From positions 124,001 through 188,000 of the forward strand of contig NZ_JAPSKE010000003.1 of the NCBI RefSeq assembly GCF_031177825.1: a stretch of DNA of 64,000 nucleotides, written 5' to 3'. The position numbers and the translations under genes were made by a program. Shown here in pieces: positions 46,030 through 56,083 of this stretch; positions within the stretch are counted from its first letter, which is position 1; every line of letters begins with the position of its first letter. Source of the stretch: Paenibacillus sp. (GTDB lineage: Bacteria; Bacillota; Bacilli; Paenibacillales; YIM-B00363). The notes under the pieces were generated by a model. It saw only the letters and a list, made by a program, of their open reading frames with translations. It did not search any database and was not told where the DNA came from.

Positions 46030-47063
46030 TTGCCCTTCCTCCTTAGAAGTAGATATACGAAAAAGGGTGCCCCCACCGCCGCCGTAAACACGCCGGCGGG
46101 AATGTCGTTCGGCGGGAACGCGGTCCGGCCGAGCGTATCGGCGATCAGCAGCAGCATGGCGCCGATGCACGCCGATACCGGCAGGACGGCGCCGAACGCC
46201 GGACCGACGAGCCTGCGGGCCATATGCGGCGCCATCAAGCCGATGAAGCCGATCGCGCCGACCTGGGACACCGCGGCGCCGGCGAGCGCGGCGCTGATGG
46301 CGATGAGCGCCGACCGCTCGCGGGACACCCGGCTGCCGACGCTGGCGGCGACGTCTTCGCCGAGCTCGTGCACGTTCGCCTTGCGAGAGAGCATCCAAGC
46401 GACGAGGCCGAAGCCGGCCGCCCACGGAAGCAGCGACACGACATTGTTCCAAGAGCTGCCGTATACGCTCCCGGTCAGCCAGGTGAACGCCTGCGTCGCC
46501 AAATACGTCGGGCTCAGAATGATCATGAACGATGAGAGCGCCCCCGCGGCGGTCTGCAGAGCCACGCCGATCAAGACGAGACGCAGCGGGGAGACGCCGC
46601 CCTTCCACGCGAGCGCGAACAACAACGCGGCGACGGCGACGGCGCCGCCGATCGCGGAGAGGGACAGGCCGGTCAGGCCGATCGCGCCTCCGGTCAGGAC
46701 GAGGCTCGCGACCCCCGCGGCGGCCGCCCCGCCCGTGACGCCGATCATGTCCGGCGAGGCGAGCGCGTTGCGGGACACGCTCTGGAGCAGCGCGCCCGAA
46801 GCCGCGAGGCAGGCGCCGGCCAAGACGGACATGGCGGCGCGGGGCAGACGGAACGAATACAGCACCGTCCGCGTCGCGTCGTCGCCGAAGCCGAACGCGC
46901 CGCGGAGCACTTCGAGCGGCGAAATCCATAAGCTGCCGATGCCGGCGCTGACGCAGACGAGCGCGAAGAGCGCGATCGTCAGGACGACCGTCCAGTAGAC
47001 GGCGCGGCGTTCGATCGAATACGAGAATAAGCGCGTGCGAATCGAGTAATGGTTACTTCGCAT
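46026..47063 (-). CDS. FecCD-family siderophore permease
   Basis: 345 residues, nine to ten predicted helices; family signatures [40 protein letters not shown] near the N-terminal third (given here as landmarks PRAAM and ALASPDMIG) and [20 protein letters not shown], the loop that contacts the ATPase. Heterodimer partner of the next permease, whose end it overlaps by eleven bases. It moves ferric siderophore across the membrane. Confidence 0.94.
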   Translation of the reverse strand: MRSNHYSIRTRLFSYSIERRAVYWTVVLTIALFALVCVSAGIGSLWISPLEVLRGAFGFGDDATRTVLYSFRLPRAAMSVLAGACLAASGALLQSVSRNALASPDMIGVTGGAAAAGVASLVLTGGAIGLTGLSLSAIGGAVAVAALLFALAWKGGVSPLRLVLIGVALQTAAGALSSFMIILSPTYLATQAFTWLTGSVYGSSWNNVVSLLPWAAGFGLVAWMLSRKANVHELGEDVAASVGSRVSRERSALIAISAALAGAAVSQVGAIGFIGLMAPHMARRLVGPAFGAVLPVSACIGAMLLLIADTLGRTAFPPNDIPAGVFTAAVGAPFFVYLLLRRKGK

Positions 47064-48042
47064 GAACGTCCCTCCTTGCCACCCATACGAAGAACGGTAC
47101 GCCGATCAGCGCGGTGACGACGCCGACGGGCAATTCGTTCGGCATCGCGACGAACCGGGCGATCACGTCCGCGCCGAGCAGGAGGACGCTCCCGAGCAGG
47201 GCGCTGTACGGCAGCAGCCATCGGTGATCGCGGCCGACGACGAAGCGGGCGAGATGCGGCACGACGATGCCGACGAAGGCGATCGGTCCCGCCACGGCGA
47301 CCGACGAGCCCGAGAGCAGGACGACGGCCGCGGCAGCGCCGAGCTTCACCGCTGCGACGCGCTGCCCGAGACCGCGAGCGACGTCCTCGCCGAGCGCCAG
47401 CGTATTGAGCGGGGCGGCGAGCGCGAAGCAGACGACCGCTCCGATCGCGAGGAACGGCAGCACCGGGAGCAGCATCGGCATCTCTCGGCCCGCGACGGAG
47501 CCGACGAGCCAGAAGATGATCTGATCGAACGATCTGCCGTTCACCAGCATGATGCCTTGCGTGATCGACGACGCGAAGGCGGTCACCGCGGCGCCGGCGA
47601 GCGTAATGTTGACCGGCGAACCGCCGCCGCGGCCGACCGTGCCGAGTCCGTAGGCGGCTCCGGCCGCGAGCGCGGCGCCGAGGAACGCGGCCCAGACGAA
47701 CAGCGACTGCGAATCGATGCCGAAGACGGTGATCGCGATGATAATACAGAGCGCCGCGCCGCTGTTGACGCCGAAGATGCTCGGCGACGCGAGCGGGTTG
47801 CGCGTGACCGTCTGCATGATGGCGCCGGAGACGGCGAGCGCCGCGCCGACCGCGGCCGCGACGAGCGTCCGCGGCAGCCGGGTATTGCGCACGATCAAGT
47901 GGTCGGCGGACGCGCCGTCGAACGCGGCGAAAGCTTGCCATACCGTGTATAGATCGATGCTCCGGCTTCCGTACGCGATCGATAGAAAGGCGAAGCAGAA
48001 CAGCAGAACAACGCAGGCGAGAAGTCCGAACGGTTTCTTCAT
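47053..48042 (-). CDS. FecCD-family siderophore permease (first gene of operon)
   Basis: 329 residues with the same fold as its partner: LPRTLVAAAVGAALAVSGAI, NPLASPSIFGVNSGAA and SVAVAGPIAFVGIVVPHLAR. The order permease-permease-ATPase-FhuF, opposite to a divergent binding protein, resembles the Bacillus YfiYZ-YfhA system for hydroxamate/citrate siderophores, so such a ligand is likely but unproven. The Fur box at 48091 lies about 50 bases upstream. Confidence 0.94.
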   Translation of the reverse strand: MKKPFGLLACVVLLFCFAFLSIAYGSRSIDLYTVWQAFAAFDGASADHLIVRNTRLPRTLVAAAVGAALAVSGAIMQTVTRNPLASPSIFGVNSGAALCIIIAITVFGIDSQSLFVWAAFLGAALAAGAAYGLGTVGRGGGSPVNITLAGAAVTAFASSITQGIMLVNGRSFDQIIFWLVGSVAGREMPMLLPVLPFLAIGAVVCFALAAPLNTLALGEDVARGLGQRVAAVKLGAAAAVVLLSGSSVAVAGPIAFVGIVVPHLARFVVGRDHRWLLPYSALLGSVLLLGADVIARFVAMPNELPVGVVTALIGVPFFVWVARRDVHAK

Positions 48043-48090
48043 GTGTGATTGAAATCCTTATGAGGTAGGATAAGTTACTTTCCCATTGTA

Positions 48091-48105
48091 TGAGAACTGT
48101 TCTCA
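48091..48105. promoter_or_regulatory. Fur box 1, permease side
   Basis: TGAGAACTGTTCTCA is a perfect 7-1-7 inverted repeat, 49 bases before the permease operon start. Confidence 0.85.
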
Positions 48106-48119
48106 CCTGTCAATGAAGA

Positions 48120-48134
48120 TGAGAATCGTTTTCA
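48120..48134. promoter_or_regulatory. Fur box 2, central
   Basis: TGAGAATCGTTTTCA, a 7-1-7 repeat with one mismatch between arms, ten bases upstream of the -35 box of the binding-protein promoter. Confidence 0.8.
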
Positions 48135-48143
48135 AAAAATACC

Positions 48144-48172
48144 TTGACAGGTTGCCGCATCGTTTGTATAGT
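48144..48172 (+). promoter_or_regulatory. Sigma-A promoter of the siderophore-binding protein
   Basis: TTGACA at 48144, a 17-base spacer and TATAGT at 48167. It is bracketed by Fur boxes 2 and 3, so iron-loaded Fur would block it. Confidence 0.85.
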
Positions 48173-48189
48173 GAGGTTTGTCATCTTGC

Positions 48190-48204
48190 TGAGAATGATT
48201 ATCA
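48190..48204. promoter_or_regulatory. Fur box 3, binding-protein side
   Basis: TGAGAATGATTATCA matches the Fur consensus with one arm mismatch and overlaps the early transcribed leader, 28 bases before the ATG. Confidence 0.88.
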
Positions 48205-48231
48205 GACACATATGGGGAGTGGAATTGACTT

Positions 48232-49257
48232 ATGAGAAAACTGTCGAACATAGCGCTCACGTCGATCGCGTTGTTGGCTTTGGCGTTCGGGTTGGCCGCC
48301 TGCGGCGGCGGAACGGACTCGCAGCAGACCGCGGCGGAGACGTCCGAACCGACGGAAACGACGAGCGATAACGGGGCGGCGACGTCCGAGGCAGCGCCGG
48401 AGGCGGAGCCGGCCACTCGCAGCTTTACGCACGCGATGGGGACGACGGACATCCCGACGAATCCGCAGCGCGTCGTCATCCTGACGAACGAAGGCACGGA
48501 AGCGCTGCTCGCGCTCGGCGTAACGCCGGTCGGCGCGGCGAAGTCGTGGCTCGGCGATCCGTGGTACGACCACATTAAGGACCAGATGAGGGACGTCGTG
48601 AACGTCGGGGAAGAAAGTCAGCCGAACCTGGAACTCATTATCGGCTTGAAGCCGGATCTCATTATCGGCAACAAGATGCGTAATGAAGAAATCTACGACG
48701 AGCTGAGCGCGATCGCGCCGACGGTGTTCGCGGAGACGCTTCGCGGCGATTGGCAGGTCAACTTCAAGATGTACGCCGACGTGCTCGGCAAGACGGCCGA
48801 AGGCGAGAAAGTGATGGGCGACTACGAGGCGCGCATCGCGGATCTGAAGACGAAGCTCGGCGACAAGCTGTCGACGCAAGTGTCGATCGTGCGCTTCATT
48901 GCGAACGACACGCGGATTTATTGGAAGGATACGTTCTCGGGCGTCATCCTGAGCCAGATCGGCTTGGCGCGTCCGCCGGCGCAGGATATCGACGATTTCG
49001 CGGCCCGCGGCGTAACGAAGGAGCGGATCGAGGAGATGGACGGGGACATCCTGTTCTACTTCTCTTACGAGCTCGGCGACGGCGGCGCGACGGCCGTCGA
49101 AGAAGATTGGTTGAACGATCCGCTGTGGCAGACGCTCGACGTCGTGAAAGCGGGCAAGGCGTACAAAGTAAGCGACGCGATCTGGAATACGGCCGGCGGC
49201 GTCATCGCGGCGAATCTGATGATCGACGATCTGTATAAGTACTTCGAAGTAAAATAA
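48232..49257 (+). CDS. Ferric-siderophore-binding lipoprotein
   Basis: 341 residues. Signal peptide with lipobox LAAC, a Thr/Glu-rich linker to about residue 60, then a helical-backbone (cluster A/FhuD-BtuF) binding domain: [35 protein letters not shown] and the C-terminal [22 protein letters not shown] segment (here [18 protein letters not shown]). It is tethered outside the membrane and hands ferric siderophore to the divergent FecCD permeases. Similar in plan to YfiY. Confidence 0.93.
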   Translation: MRKLSNIALTSIALLALAFGLAACGGGTDSQQTAAETSEPTETTSDNGAATSEAAPEAEPATRSFTHAMGTTDIPTNPQRVVILTNEGTEALLALGVTPVGAAKSWLGDPWYDHIKDQMRDVVNVGEESQPNLELIIGLKPDLIIGNKMRNEEIYDELSAIAPTVFAETLRGDWQVNFKMYADVLGKTAEGEKVMGDYEARIADLKTKLGDKLSTQVSIVRFIANDTRIYWKDTFSGVILSQIGLARPPAQDIDDFAARGVTKERIEEMDGDILFYFSYELGDGGATAVEEDWLNDPLWQTLDVVKAGKAYKVSDAIWNTAGGVIAANLMIDDLYKYFEVK

Positions 49258-49268
49258 GCTCGAATGCA

Positions 49269-49308
49269 AGAAGCGAGCCGGGGAGAAATCCTCGGCTCGC
49301 TTCTTTGC
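49269..49308 (+). terminator. Terminator after the siderophore-binding protein gene
   Basis: AGAAGCGAGCCGGGGA and its complement TCCTCGGCTCGCTTCTT form a long stem ending in TTCTTTG. Confidence 0.88.
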
Positions 49309-49394
49309 GTTCGGCGTCGCCGCGGACGGTTAGCGGCAACGATATTGGAAATCCTATGCATCATCCGATACGAACGGGAAGGAGAATCCGCACC

Positions 49395-49847
49395 ATGCCG
49401 TCCGTCGATCTGCCGTCCGCGGCGCTGCTGGTCTTGGCCGCGCTCGGCATTCTCGGCAACAATTCCACCGTCGCCATCGCCGTCGTCGTCTTGCTCCTGC
49501 TACGCGTAACGAAACTCCATCAGGTGTTCCCGTGGCTGGAGAACTACGGCCTCACCGCCGGCATCGTCATCTTGACCGTCGGCATTCTCGCTCCGATCGC
49601 CAGCGGGAGCCTCGACCTTCGCGCGGCGGTTGCGTCGCTCCTGCGATGGCAGTCGCTGGCCGCGGTCGCCGTCGGATTGTTAGTCGCCTATCTCGGCGGC
49701 CGAGGCGTGACGCTCATGTCGCAGCAACCCGCGATCGTGACGGGGTTGCTGCTGGGGACGATTCTGGGGGTCGCCTTGTTCCGCGGGGTCCCCGTCGGGC
49801 CGCTCATCGCCGCAGGCATCCTCTCGTTGCTGCTCGGCGCGAAGTGA
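49395..49847 (+). CDS. DUF441 (UPF0756) membrane protein
   Basis: 150 residues from ATG 49395 (GAAGGAG ten bases upstream; longer readings begin inside the preceding terminator region). Four predicted helices with the family pattern [40 protein letters not shown] and [20 protein letters not shown]. Function is unknown; B. subtilis YtwI is a member. It stands alone. Confidence 0.9.
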   Translation: MPSVDLPSAALLVLAALGILGNNSTVAIAVVVLLLLRVTKLHQVFPWLENYGLTAGIVILTVGILAPIASGSLDLRAAVASLLRWQSLAAVAVGLLVAYLGGRGVTLMSQQPAIVTGLLLGTILGVALFRGVPVGPLIAAGILSLLLGAK

Positions 49848-49858
49848 GCGCGAGGCTG

Positions 49859-50806
49859 TTAGAACGCGAAACTGAGCTGTTCCGGCTGCGGCCTCGCGTT
49901 CGACGGCGCTGCGGCCGGGGGGCGACGGACGGGAGCCGGCTCGGGAAGACCGTGCCGCGCCGATACGGCTTCGATGCGCCGCTTCATCTTGTCGGCATAC
50001 GATCGTTCGACGTAGGCGTTCTGATATAACCGGGTGTAAGGCTGGATCAGCTCCGGGAAATGCGTCTCGAGCGTATGGTAATACCACATCTTCACGTCGG
50101 GGGACAGCCGCAGCAGCGACGTCATCGCGAAGCCGGCGCCCCGCGCCTTCGCCTCGGCGAAGAGCGCGTCGAGCGTCTCTTCGCCGTCGGTGAGCAGCGG
50201 CAGAATCGGGGCGGCGAAGATGCCGACGGGGAAGCCGGCGTCGGCGAGCGCCCGGACCGCGCGCATTCGCCCGGCCGGGTGGGGCGAAGCGGGCTCCAGC
50301 TTTCTCGCGACCGCCGCGTCCAGCGTGTTAACGCTAATGTTGATCGACGTGACGTCGACGTCGCGCAGTATGTCCAAATCCCGCAGGACGAGCGGGGAGC
50401 GGGTCGTTACGGACGTCGGGACGCGGTAGCGCGCCAGCACTTGCAGGCAGCGGCGCGTCTGCCGCGACTTCGCCTCGATCGGCTGGTACGGGTCCGTCGC
50501 AGTGCCGACGGCGACGGGACCGATGCGGGGGCCGACGTCGGAATCGCGCAGGCCGTGCCTGCGTCCGAACGTGCGGAGCTGGGATTCCAACGCTTCGGCG
50601 GCGTTATCCTTAATGAAAATATGATGCTGGAATTCGTCGGTAGCTTCCTTGCCGAGGAACGTCTGAAACGCGCGCGCATAACAGAAGCTGCAGCCGTGCG
50701 CGCAGCCGCGGTATGGGTTGAGCGACCAGTCGAACGGCATGCGTTCGACCTTCACGCGGTTCAGGACGAGCTTGGCGGTGACGGATTCGAATTGTTTGGT
50801 CGTCAT
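49859..50806 (-). CDS. SPL-like radical SAM protein (Rv2578c type)
   Basis: 315 residues from ATG 50806 (AGGAGCG upstream). The [4Fe-4S]-SAM cysteines lie in NPYRGCAHGCSFCYARAF (C-x3-C-x2-C), followed by a radical-SAM partial barrel (TDPYQPIEAKSRQTRRCLQV, TSINISVNTLD). It belongs to the group annotated as spore-photoproduct-lyase-like or Rv2578c-like, whose substrate is not established. An SOS box lies over its probable transcription start, suggesting a DNA-damage role. The C-terminal 30 residues are Pro/Ala-rich and probably disordered. Confidence 0.88.
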   Translation of the reverse strand: MTTKQFESVTAKLVLNRVKVERMPFDWSLNPYRGCAHGCSFCYARAFQTFLGKEATDEFQHHIFIKDNAAEALESQLRTFGRRHGLRDSDVGPRIGPVAVGTATDPYQPIEAKSRQTRRCLQVLARYRVPTSVTTRSPLVLRDLDILRDVDVTSINISVNTLDAAVARKLEPASPHPAGRMRAVRALADAGFPVGIFAAPILPLLTDGEETLDALFAEAKARGAGFAMTSLLRLSPDVKMWYYHTLETHFPELIQPYTRLYQNAYVERSYADKMKRRIEAVSARHGLPEPAPVRRPPAAAPSNARPQPEQLSFAF

Positions 50807-50828
50807 ACGATACGCTCCTGCTCTGATA

Positions 50829-50842
50829 GGAACTTGTGTTCG
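50829..50842. promoter_or_regulatory. SOS (LexA/DinR) box before the radical SAM gene
   Basis: On the minus strand CGAACACAAGTTCC matches CGAACRNRYGTTYC at all but one position. A -10-like TATACT lies just upstream on the same strand (50850-50855), so LexA would cover the start of transcription, about 23 bases before the ATG. Confidence 0.78.
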
Positions 50843-50964
50843 TATATGGAGTATATCACAATCCTGACTCGAATGCGAACGCAAGTTTGCAAAAAAAACG
50901 GTGCAACCCTGCTTCGCCTTGGAGCGTCTAATCGATATGGAAACCGGTGGAAAGAGGTGGAGGG

Positions 50965-51450
50965 ATGTCATACAAGCTTATCGGGATGTTACTCGCGATC
51001 GGCGCGATCGCCGCGGGCTGCATGGCGGCGCCCGGCGAGCGCCCGGTGCTGCCCGCGAAGGCGCAGATCGAGTCCTTGCCGGAATCGAATTCCGTTCCGA
51101 TCCCGGAGTCGAAGGAGCCCGATCCCGCGGAAGCGATCTATGCGGACGAGAGCAAGTACGGCGGCGAAGAATTGAAGCTGATCCAGACGATTAACCGGTC
51201 CGTCCGGTTCCAGAACGAGGGAGATCAAGACGGATATATGAGCTTGCTCGCGGAAAACAGCAATCTGGGTTTTCCCTCCAGGAAGGTGCAGAAGATCGAA
51301 GTCGTCGGCATTCGTCTGCATACGCCTAAGGAGTTATCTGCGATCGTAACGACGAGAACGTGGCTGGAAGGGGACGGGGACGTCTATTCGGACGGGTTCT
51401 ACTTGCTTAGCAAGGAAGAAGAGGAATGGAGGATCGTCGATAAAGATTAA
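50965..51450 (+). CDS. Small lipoprotein of unknown function
   Basis: 161 residues from ATG 50965 (GGTGGAGGG directly upstream). Signal peptide with a lipobox-like IAAGC, then a Pro/Glu-rich linker (PESNSVPIPESKEPDPAE), then a roughly 95-residue domain beginning YGGEELKLIQTINRSVRFQN and ending EEWRIVDKD, which looks like an NTF2/SnoaL-type cone fold. I do not recognise a named family. It diverges from the radical SAM gene. Confidence 0.75.
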   Translation: MSYKLIGMLLAIGAIAAGCMAAPGERPVLPAKAQIESLPESNSVPIPESKEPDPAEAIYADESKYGGEELKLIQTINRSVRFQNEGDQDGYMSLLAENSNLGFPSRKVQKIEVVGIRLHTPKELSAIVTTRTWLEGDGDVYSDGFYLLSKEEEEWRIVDKD

Positions 51451-51475
51451 GGGTTAGCCGATGTTTGGGAACATG

Positions 51476-51513
51476 ACAAATCCCCCGGGGAGTTCGAGCC
51501 CCGGGGGATTTGT
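51476..51513. terminator. Bidirectional terminator between the lipoprotein gene and gltB
   Basis: Perfect 15-base stem (ACAAATCCCCCGGGG and complement) with loop AGTTCGAG, between convergent genes; A/T-rich ends on both sides. Confidence 0.88.
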
Positions 51514-51532
51514 CGTTCGCGTGCCGTTATAT

Positions 51533-54500
51533 TTATTCCGTAGCGACCGATTGATCGGCTTGCATCGTGACCGGCGAAATCCGGACGAAGTGCGCGTCGA
51601 GATTCTCGAGCATCGAAGCGATGTTCGCCGCGGTTTCCGCTTGGCCGGATTTCTCCAGCTCGGAGCGGTAGATGCCGAGCAGCTCTTCCAGGTCGGTGCG
51701 GCTCTTGTCGCCCAACGCCGTGATGCTGACCTTCGCACCTTTGGCGACGCGGCGATTGATCGCAGCAATGTCGAGGCCGAGCTCCGGCTGCAGACGCTGG
51801 TAGATGACGCCGCCCGTCATGCCGGCGCAAATCCAAGGACCCGGATCGCCCATGACGACGGCGCGGCCGTTCGTCATGTATTCGAACGCGAAGCCCTTCA
51901 GGTTCGCGCGGCCGGCCATATTGCCGATGTCGTCCCGGATCGGACCGACGAGCTCGCCGCCGAAGATGACGTCGGCGCCCGAGAGACGAATGCAGGCGCG
52001 GGAGTCTGCGTTGCCTTGAACGATGAAGGTGCCCTTCTGCGCGCCGTAGGCGAACGACTTGCCGACGGAACCGTTGATGAATGCTTTATGCTTGCTCGGC
52101 GCTTTGAGAATCGCGATCTTGCCGCCGAACGCCATCTTCGCAACGCCGTCTTCCGCGCCGCCGTGAACCGTGATGTCCACGCCGCGGGCGTTGAACGCGC
52201 CGAGACCGTTACCCGGTACGGAGCCGTCCGTCAGCTCGAGCGAAATGCCCGGAAGCTGGTCATAGCTGCCGTCGAACCGGTCGCGGACGCGGTTCGAGGA
52301 GAAGCGCGAACCGATGATGCGCGTCTCGGCGCTGACTTTGCTCCAACGCTTCGCGATCGGCGACTCGAAGCTAAGCGCGCTCGGATACATCGCCGCTTCC
52401 GCGCCTACGGCCGCGAGTACCGGCTCGGCGGAAGCGACGGCGGCTTCTTGAGCGGCCGGAGCGATGAATTGCAGCGGAGCCGGACGAAGGATCGCCGACA
52501 GGTCGATCTTCTCGAGCGCGTTCACCTGCTGCAGCAGATCGGAACGACCGACGAGATCTTGCGCGTTCTTGTAGCCGAGCGCCGCGACGATGTCGCGGAC
52601 TTCTTCGCCGATGCCCGAGAACAAGCGAACCAGGGCGTCGACCGCGTTGTCGTATACGCGGGGAACGAAGCGGCGGAGACCTTTCTCTTCGGCTTCTTCC
52701 ATCGAGTCGATCTGCGTCGCGATGCCGACGTGGCACGTGTCGAGGTGACAGCCGCGGCACGTCGTGCAGCCGATCGCTTGCATCGAGATGGAGCCGAAGC
52801 CGCAGCGGTTCGCGCCGAGCATCATCATCTTCACGACGTCCGCGCCGGACTTCAGACCGCCGTCGGACCACAGCTCGACGCGATGGCGAAGACCCGCTTC
52901 GATCAACGCGACGTGCGCGAGCTTCGTGCCGATCTCCGTCGGCAGGCCGACGTGCTGCAGCGAGTGCATGCGCGCCGCGCCGGTGCCGCCGTCGAAGCCG
53001 GACAGCGTGATGACGTCCGCGCCGGCTTTGGCGACGCCGACCGCGATCGTGCCGATGCCCGGAACGACCGGCACCTTCACGATGATTTTCGCGTTATGGT
53101 TGCTTGCTTCCTTCAACTCGCTGATGATCTGCGCGAGATCCTCGATCGAGTAGATGTCATGGTTGTTCGAAGGCGAGATCAGGTCGGAGCCGATCGTCGC
53201 GTTCCGCGCGGCCGCGATCTTCGCCGTTACTTTGGAGCCCGGCAGGTGACCGCCTTCGCCCGGCTTCGCGCCTTGGCCGATCTTAATCTCGAGGAACGCC
53301 ACCGCGTTCGCGAGCTCGACGTTCACGCCGAATCGTCCGGATGCGACCTGCGCGCCGCGCGTCCGCTTGTAGCGGCCGAGCATATCCTTGATTTCTCCGC
53401 CTTCGCCGTTCATCGTCACCATGTTTAGACGTTCGCCGGCTTCCGCGTATGCGCGGAACGCCGTCTCGTTCTGAGAGCCGAACGACATGGAGGAGATGAG
53501 CATCGGCAGATCGTGGTCGCCGACGCCGATATTGACGTCCTTCGGATCGAGCGGCTTGCGGCCGTCCGACAACGCCTTCTCGTAATTGAAGTCCGCGACG
53601 TGACGAATGCTGATCGGGTTCTTCGCTTCTTCTTCGCGCAGCTTGTCGCGGTAGTCCGTGTAAGGAGCCGCGCCGGAAGCCGCGTCGCCGAGCGCTTTCC
53701 ACATCCGTTGGAAGAAGCGGAAGTTCTTGCCCGCCTTGGCCTTCGGATTGTTGTTATAGTCCTCGTAACGAGCGACCGCGTCCGCTTCGAGCTGCGCGAA
53801 GCCCGTGCCCGCGTTCTCGCTGCCGAGGTAGTTGACGATATCGAGCACTTCCGCGACTTCCGGGTGGAGTCCGATCGACGAGAAGAATCGCGTATACCCG
53901 CGAAGCTCGTGCGTACCGATCGTGGAAATGACCTTCTCGAGACCCTTCTGAAGCGTAGTGAACACCTTCTGGGCCGCCGCCGCGCCTTCCTTCGCCGCCG
54001 CCGTCGCGAACAACACGTACGGGGAAATCAGGTCCGCGCCGAGACCGCAAGCGACCGCGATGTCGTGCAGGTTGCGGACCGAAGCGGAGCGAAGCGCGAT
54101 CGCCGCTTGACGGCGCAAGTTGTCGCCTTGGCCGAGCTTCACGGACTTCAGCGCGATGTCGACGCGGGAAACCGCGAGATGCGCGTCGATCCACAGACGG
54201 TCGTTGCCGTTCGCTTCGCCGTCGTCGAGCAGGAGCAGGCTGGCGCCGCCGCGAACGGCGGCGATCGCGTCGTCCGCGAGCTTGTCGAGCGCGGCCTTCA
54301 GCGATTCTCCGCGGCCGAACGTGAGCGACAACGTCGCGACGGAGCCGGCTTTGGACGCTTCGAACGCGGCAACGAGCGATTCGAGCGAAGGTTGGCCGAC
54401 CGCTTCCAAGCTGCCGACGCCGTTGGAGCCTTCGAGCACGAGCGGAGCCGGAAGCTCGACGCGCAGGCGGCCGTCCGGTTCGCCGTAGATCGTCGGACGA

Positions 54501-56077
54501 GGGCCGACGACGACGCGGGTGGAGAAGTGCTCCTGCTCGCGGTCGCGGTCGATCGCCGGGTTCGTGACGACCGCGACGCTTTCTTTAATGAAGTCTGCGA
54601 TATTTTGCCGTTCCCAGTTCAGCGCCGCGAGCGGGCCGTCGTAACCGAGCGAGCGGATCGGCTCCGCGCCGGTTTCCGACATCGCTTCGACCATCTGGAT
54701 GCCTTCGCGATCCCAGCCGGCAGCCGCGTACAGCGCATCCGTCACTTGGACGTCCGCGTTCGGAGCAGCGATCGGGAATTCGTTCTTATAGAACAATTGG
54801 TCGCGAAGTCCCGCGAAGTCGACGCGCTGCTTCGCGCGCTCGAGTACGGTCGTCTGAAGCTCTTCGTACGGAATGACTTGCACATGTTCGCCGCGCGTCA
54901 GGACGACGCCGATCTTCTCGCCCGGAGCGATCGGCTTCGGGTCCGCGACCATCTCGCTGACCGTGATCACGCCTTGCTCGGAGGAGAAGTAAAGCGACGT
55001 TTCGCTTTCGACCATCCACAACGGGCGAAGGCCGAGAGCGTCTACGCTGAATACGCACTCGTTGTTGTAACGGGATACGATGGCAGCCGGACCTTGCGCG
55101 TAATGTCCCCAAATTTGGCGATAATAAACGTAAAGATCTTGCAGCTCCGGACGGAACGACTTCATCTCGTTATGAATCGGAGGGAAGACGAGCTCCATGG
55201 CCTCGAAGTGCGAGAAACCGTGGCGGTGAATGAACGTCTCGATCGTCCGGTTCATGTCTTGAGAGTCCGAGCCGCCGTCGACGAGCGGAACGCCGATCAT
55301 GTCGGCTTCGTAGCGCATCTTCTTCACGGTATTGATCTCGCCGTTGTGACCGAGCAAGGAGAACGGCTGTACGCGGAAGAAGCTCGACAGCGTATTCGTG
55401 GAATAGCGGTTGTGACCGATCGTCGCCTGAGCGGCGAAGAGCGGGTCTTGCGTGTCTTTGAAATATTTCGGCAGAATGCTCGCGGAGCCCATGACCTTAT
55501 AAGCGGCCGTTACGTTGCTGAGCGACGCGACATGCACGTTGTATTTGCTTTCGATTTCGACGTGCAGCTCGAAGAGATGATCGGCGACGTTGACGCCGTC
55601 CTTCTCCGTAATCGCGGCGACTTGCCAGAACGTCGGTTCGTCGTTGCGGCCGTTCGGGCCGAGCACGGCGCCGTTCGTTTCGTTTTCCTGTTCCAATACG
55701 ATCTTCACGCCGTACTTCGCGAACAAGTCGCGCATGCCGTTCTGCATGTCGCTTGCCGATATATCCAACTTCCGAGGCACGAAAATATGCGCGACGGAGA
55801 AGCGGTCGTCGAATGCGAGCTGGCCGTCGAGACCGGCTTTCTCGAGCTTGCTCTGCCACAGGGCGCGCGGAATGTCCGTGAGAATGCCGCAGCCGTCGCC
55901 TTCCCCGTCGATAAACCCGGAGCGGTGCTCCATCTTTACGAGGGCGTCGATCGTCTTTTGGATGTTGTCGCGGGACGGATGTCCGTTCTTCTCGATGATG
56001 CAGATGACGCCGCAGCTGTCGTGCTCTTCGAGCAGCAGTCCTTCAAACAATCCTTCGTTCTTCATAGCTTGGTTCAT
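51533..56077 (-). CDS. gltB: Glutamate synthase large subunit
   Basis: 1514 residues from ATG 56077. Class II glutaminase domain with catalytic Cys22 exposed after a 21-residue propeptide (EEHDSCGVI), the central domain, the FMN-binding barrel (GQGAKPGEGGHLPG, GFDGGTGAARMHSL), iron-sulfur cysteines (IGCTTCRGCHLDTCHVGIA) and the C-terminal GXGXG beta-helix (GGEDG, GDPGPWICAGMTGGVIYQRL). It transfers the glutamine amide to 2-oxoglutarate to make two glutamates. No gltD small subunit follows; the gene ends in a terminator. A strong AGGAGGT sits 25 bases before the ATG, separated from it by a hairpin. Confidence 0.95.
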   Translation of the reverse strand: MNQAMKNEGLFEGLLLEEHDSCGVICIIEKNGHPSRDNIQKTIDALVKMEHRSGFIDGEGDGCGILTDIPRALWQSKLEKAGLDGQLAFDDRFSVAHIFVPRKLDISASDMQNGMRDLFAKYGVKIVLEQENETNGAVLGPNGRNDEPTFWQVAAITEKDGVNVADHLFELHVEIESKYNVHVASLSNVTAAYKVMGSASILPKYFKDTQDPLFAAQATIGHNRYSTNTLSSFFRVQPFSLLGHNGEINTVKKMRYEADMIGVPLVDGGSDSQDMNRTIETFIHRHGFSHFEAMELVFPPIHNEMKSFRPELQDLYVYYRQIWGHYAQGPAAIVSRYNNECVFSVDALGLRPLWMVESETSLYFSSEQGVITVSEMVADPKPIAPGEKIGVVLTRGEHVQVIPYEELQTTVLERAKQRVDFAGLRDQLFYKNEFPIAAPNADVQVTDALYAAAGWDREGIQMVEAMSETGAEPIRSLGYDGPLAALNWERQNIADFIKESVAVVTNPAIDRDREQEHFSTRVVVGPRPTIYGEPDGRLRVELPAPLVLEGSNGVGSLEAVGQPSLESLVAAFEASKAGSVATLSLTFGRGESLKAALDKLADDAIAAVRGGASLLLLDDGEANGNDRLWIDAHLAVSRVDIALKSVKLGQGDNLRRQAAIALRSASVRNLHDIAVACGLGADLISPYVLFATAAAKEGAAAAQKVFTTLQKGLEKVISTIGTHELRGYTRFFSSIGLHPEVAEVLDIVNYLGSENAGTGFAQLEADAVARYEDYNNNPKAKAGKNFRFFQRMWKALGDAASGAAPYTDYRDKLREEEAKNPISIRHVADFNYEKALSDGRKPLDPKDVNIGVGDHDLPMLISSMSFGSQNETAFRAYAEAGERLNMVTMNGEGGEIKDMLGRYKRTRGAQVASGRFGVNVELANAVAFLEIKIGQGAKPGEGGHLPGSKVTAKIAAARNATIGSDLISPSNNHDIYSIEDLAQIISELKEASNHNAKIIVKVPVVPGIGTIAVGVAKAGADVITLSGFDGGTGAARMHSLQHVGLPTEIGTKLAHVALIEAGLRHRVELWSDGGLKSGADVVKMMMLGANRCGFGSISMQAIGCTTCRGCHLDTCHVGIATQIDSMEEAEEKGLRRFVPRVYDNAVDALVRLFSGIGEEVRDIVAALGYKNAQDLVGRSDLLQQVNALEKIDLSAILRPAPLQFIAPAAQEAAVASAEPVLAAVGAEAAMYPSALSFESPIAKRWSKVSAETRIIGSRFSSNRVRDRFDGSYDQLPGISLELTDGSVPGNGLGAFNARGVDITVHGGAEDGVAKMAFGGKIAILKAPSKHKAFINGSVGKSFAYGAQKGTFIVQGNADSRACIRLSGADVIFGGELVGPIRDDIGNMAGRANLKGFAFEYMTNGRAVVMGDPGPWICAGMTGGVIYQRLQPELGLDIAAINRRVAKGAKVSITALGDKSRTDLEELLGIYRSELEKSGQAETAANIASMLENLDAHFVRISPVTMQADQSVATE

Positions 56078-56083
56078 GCGTGC

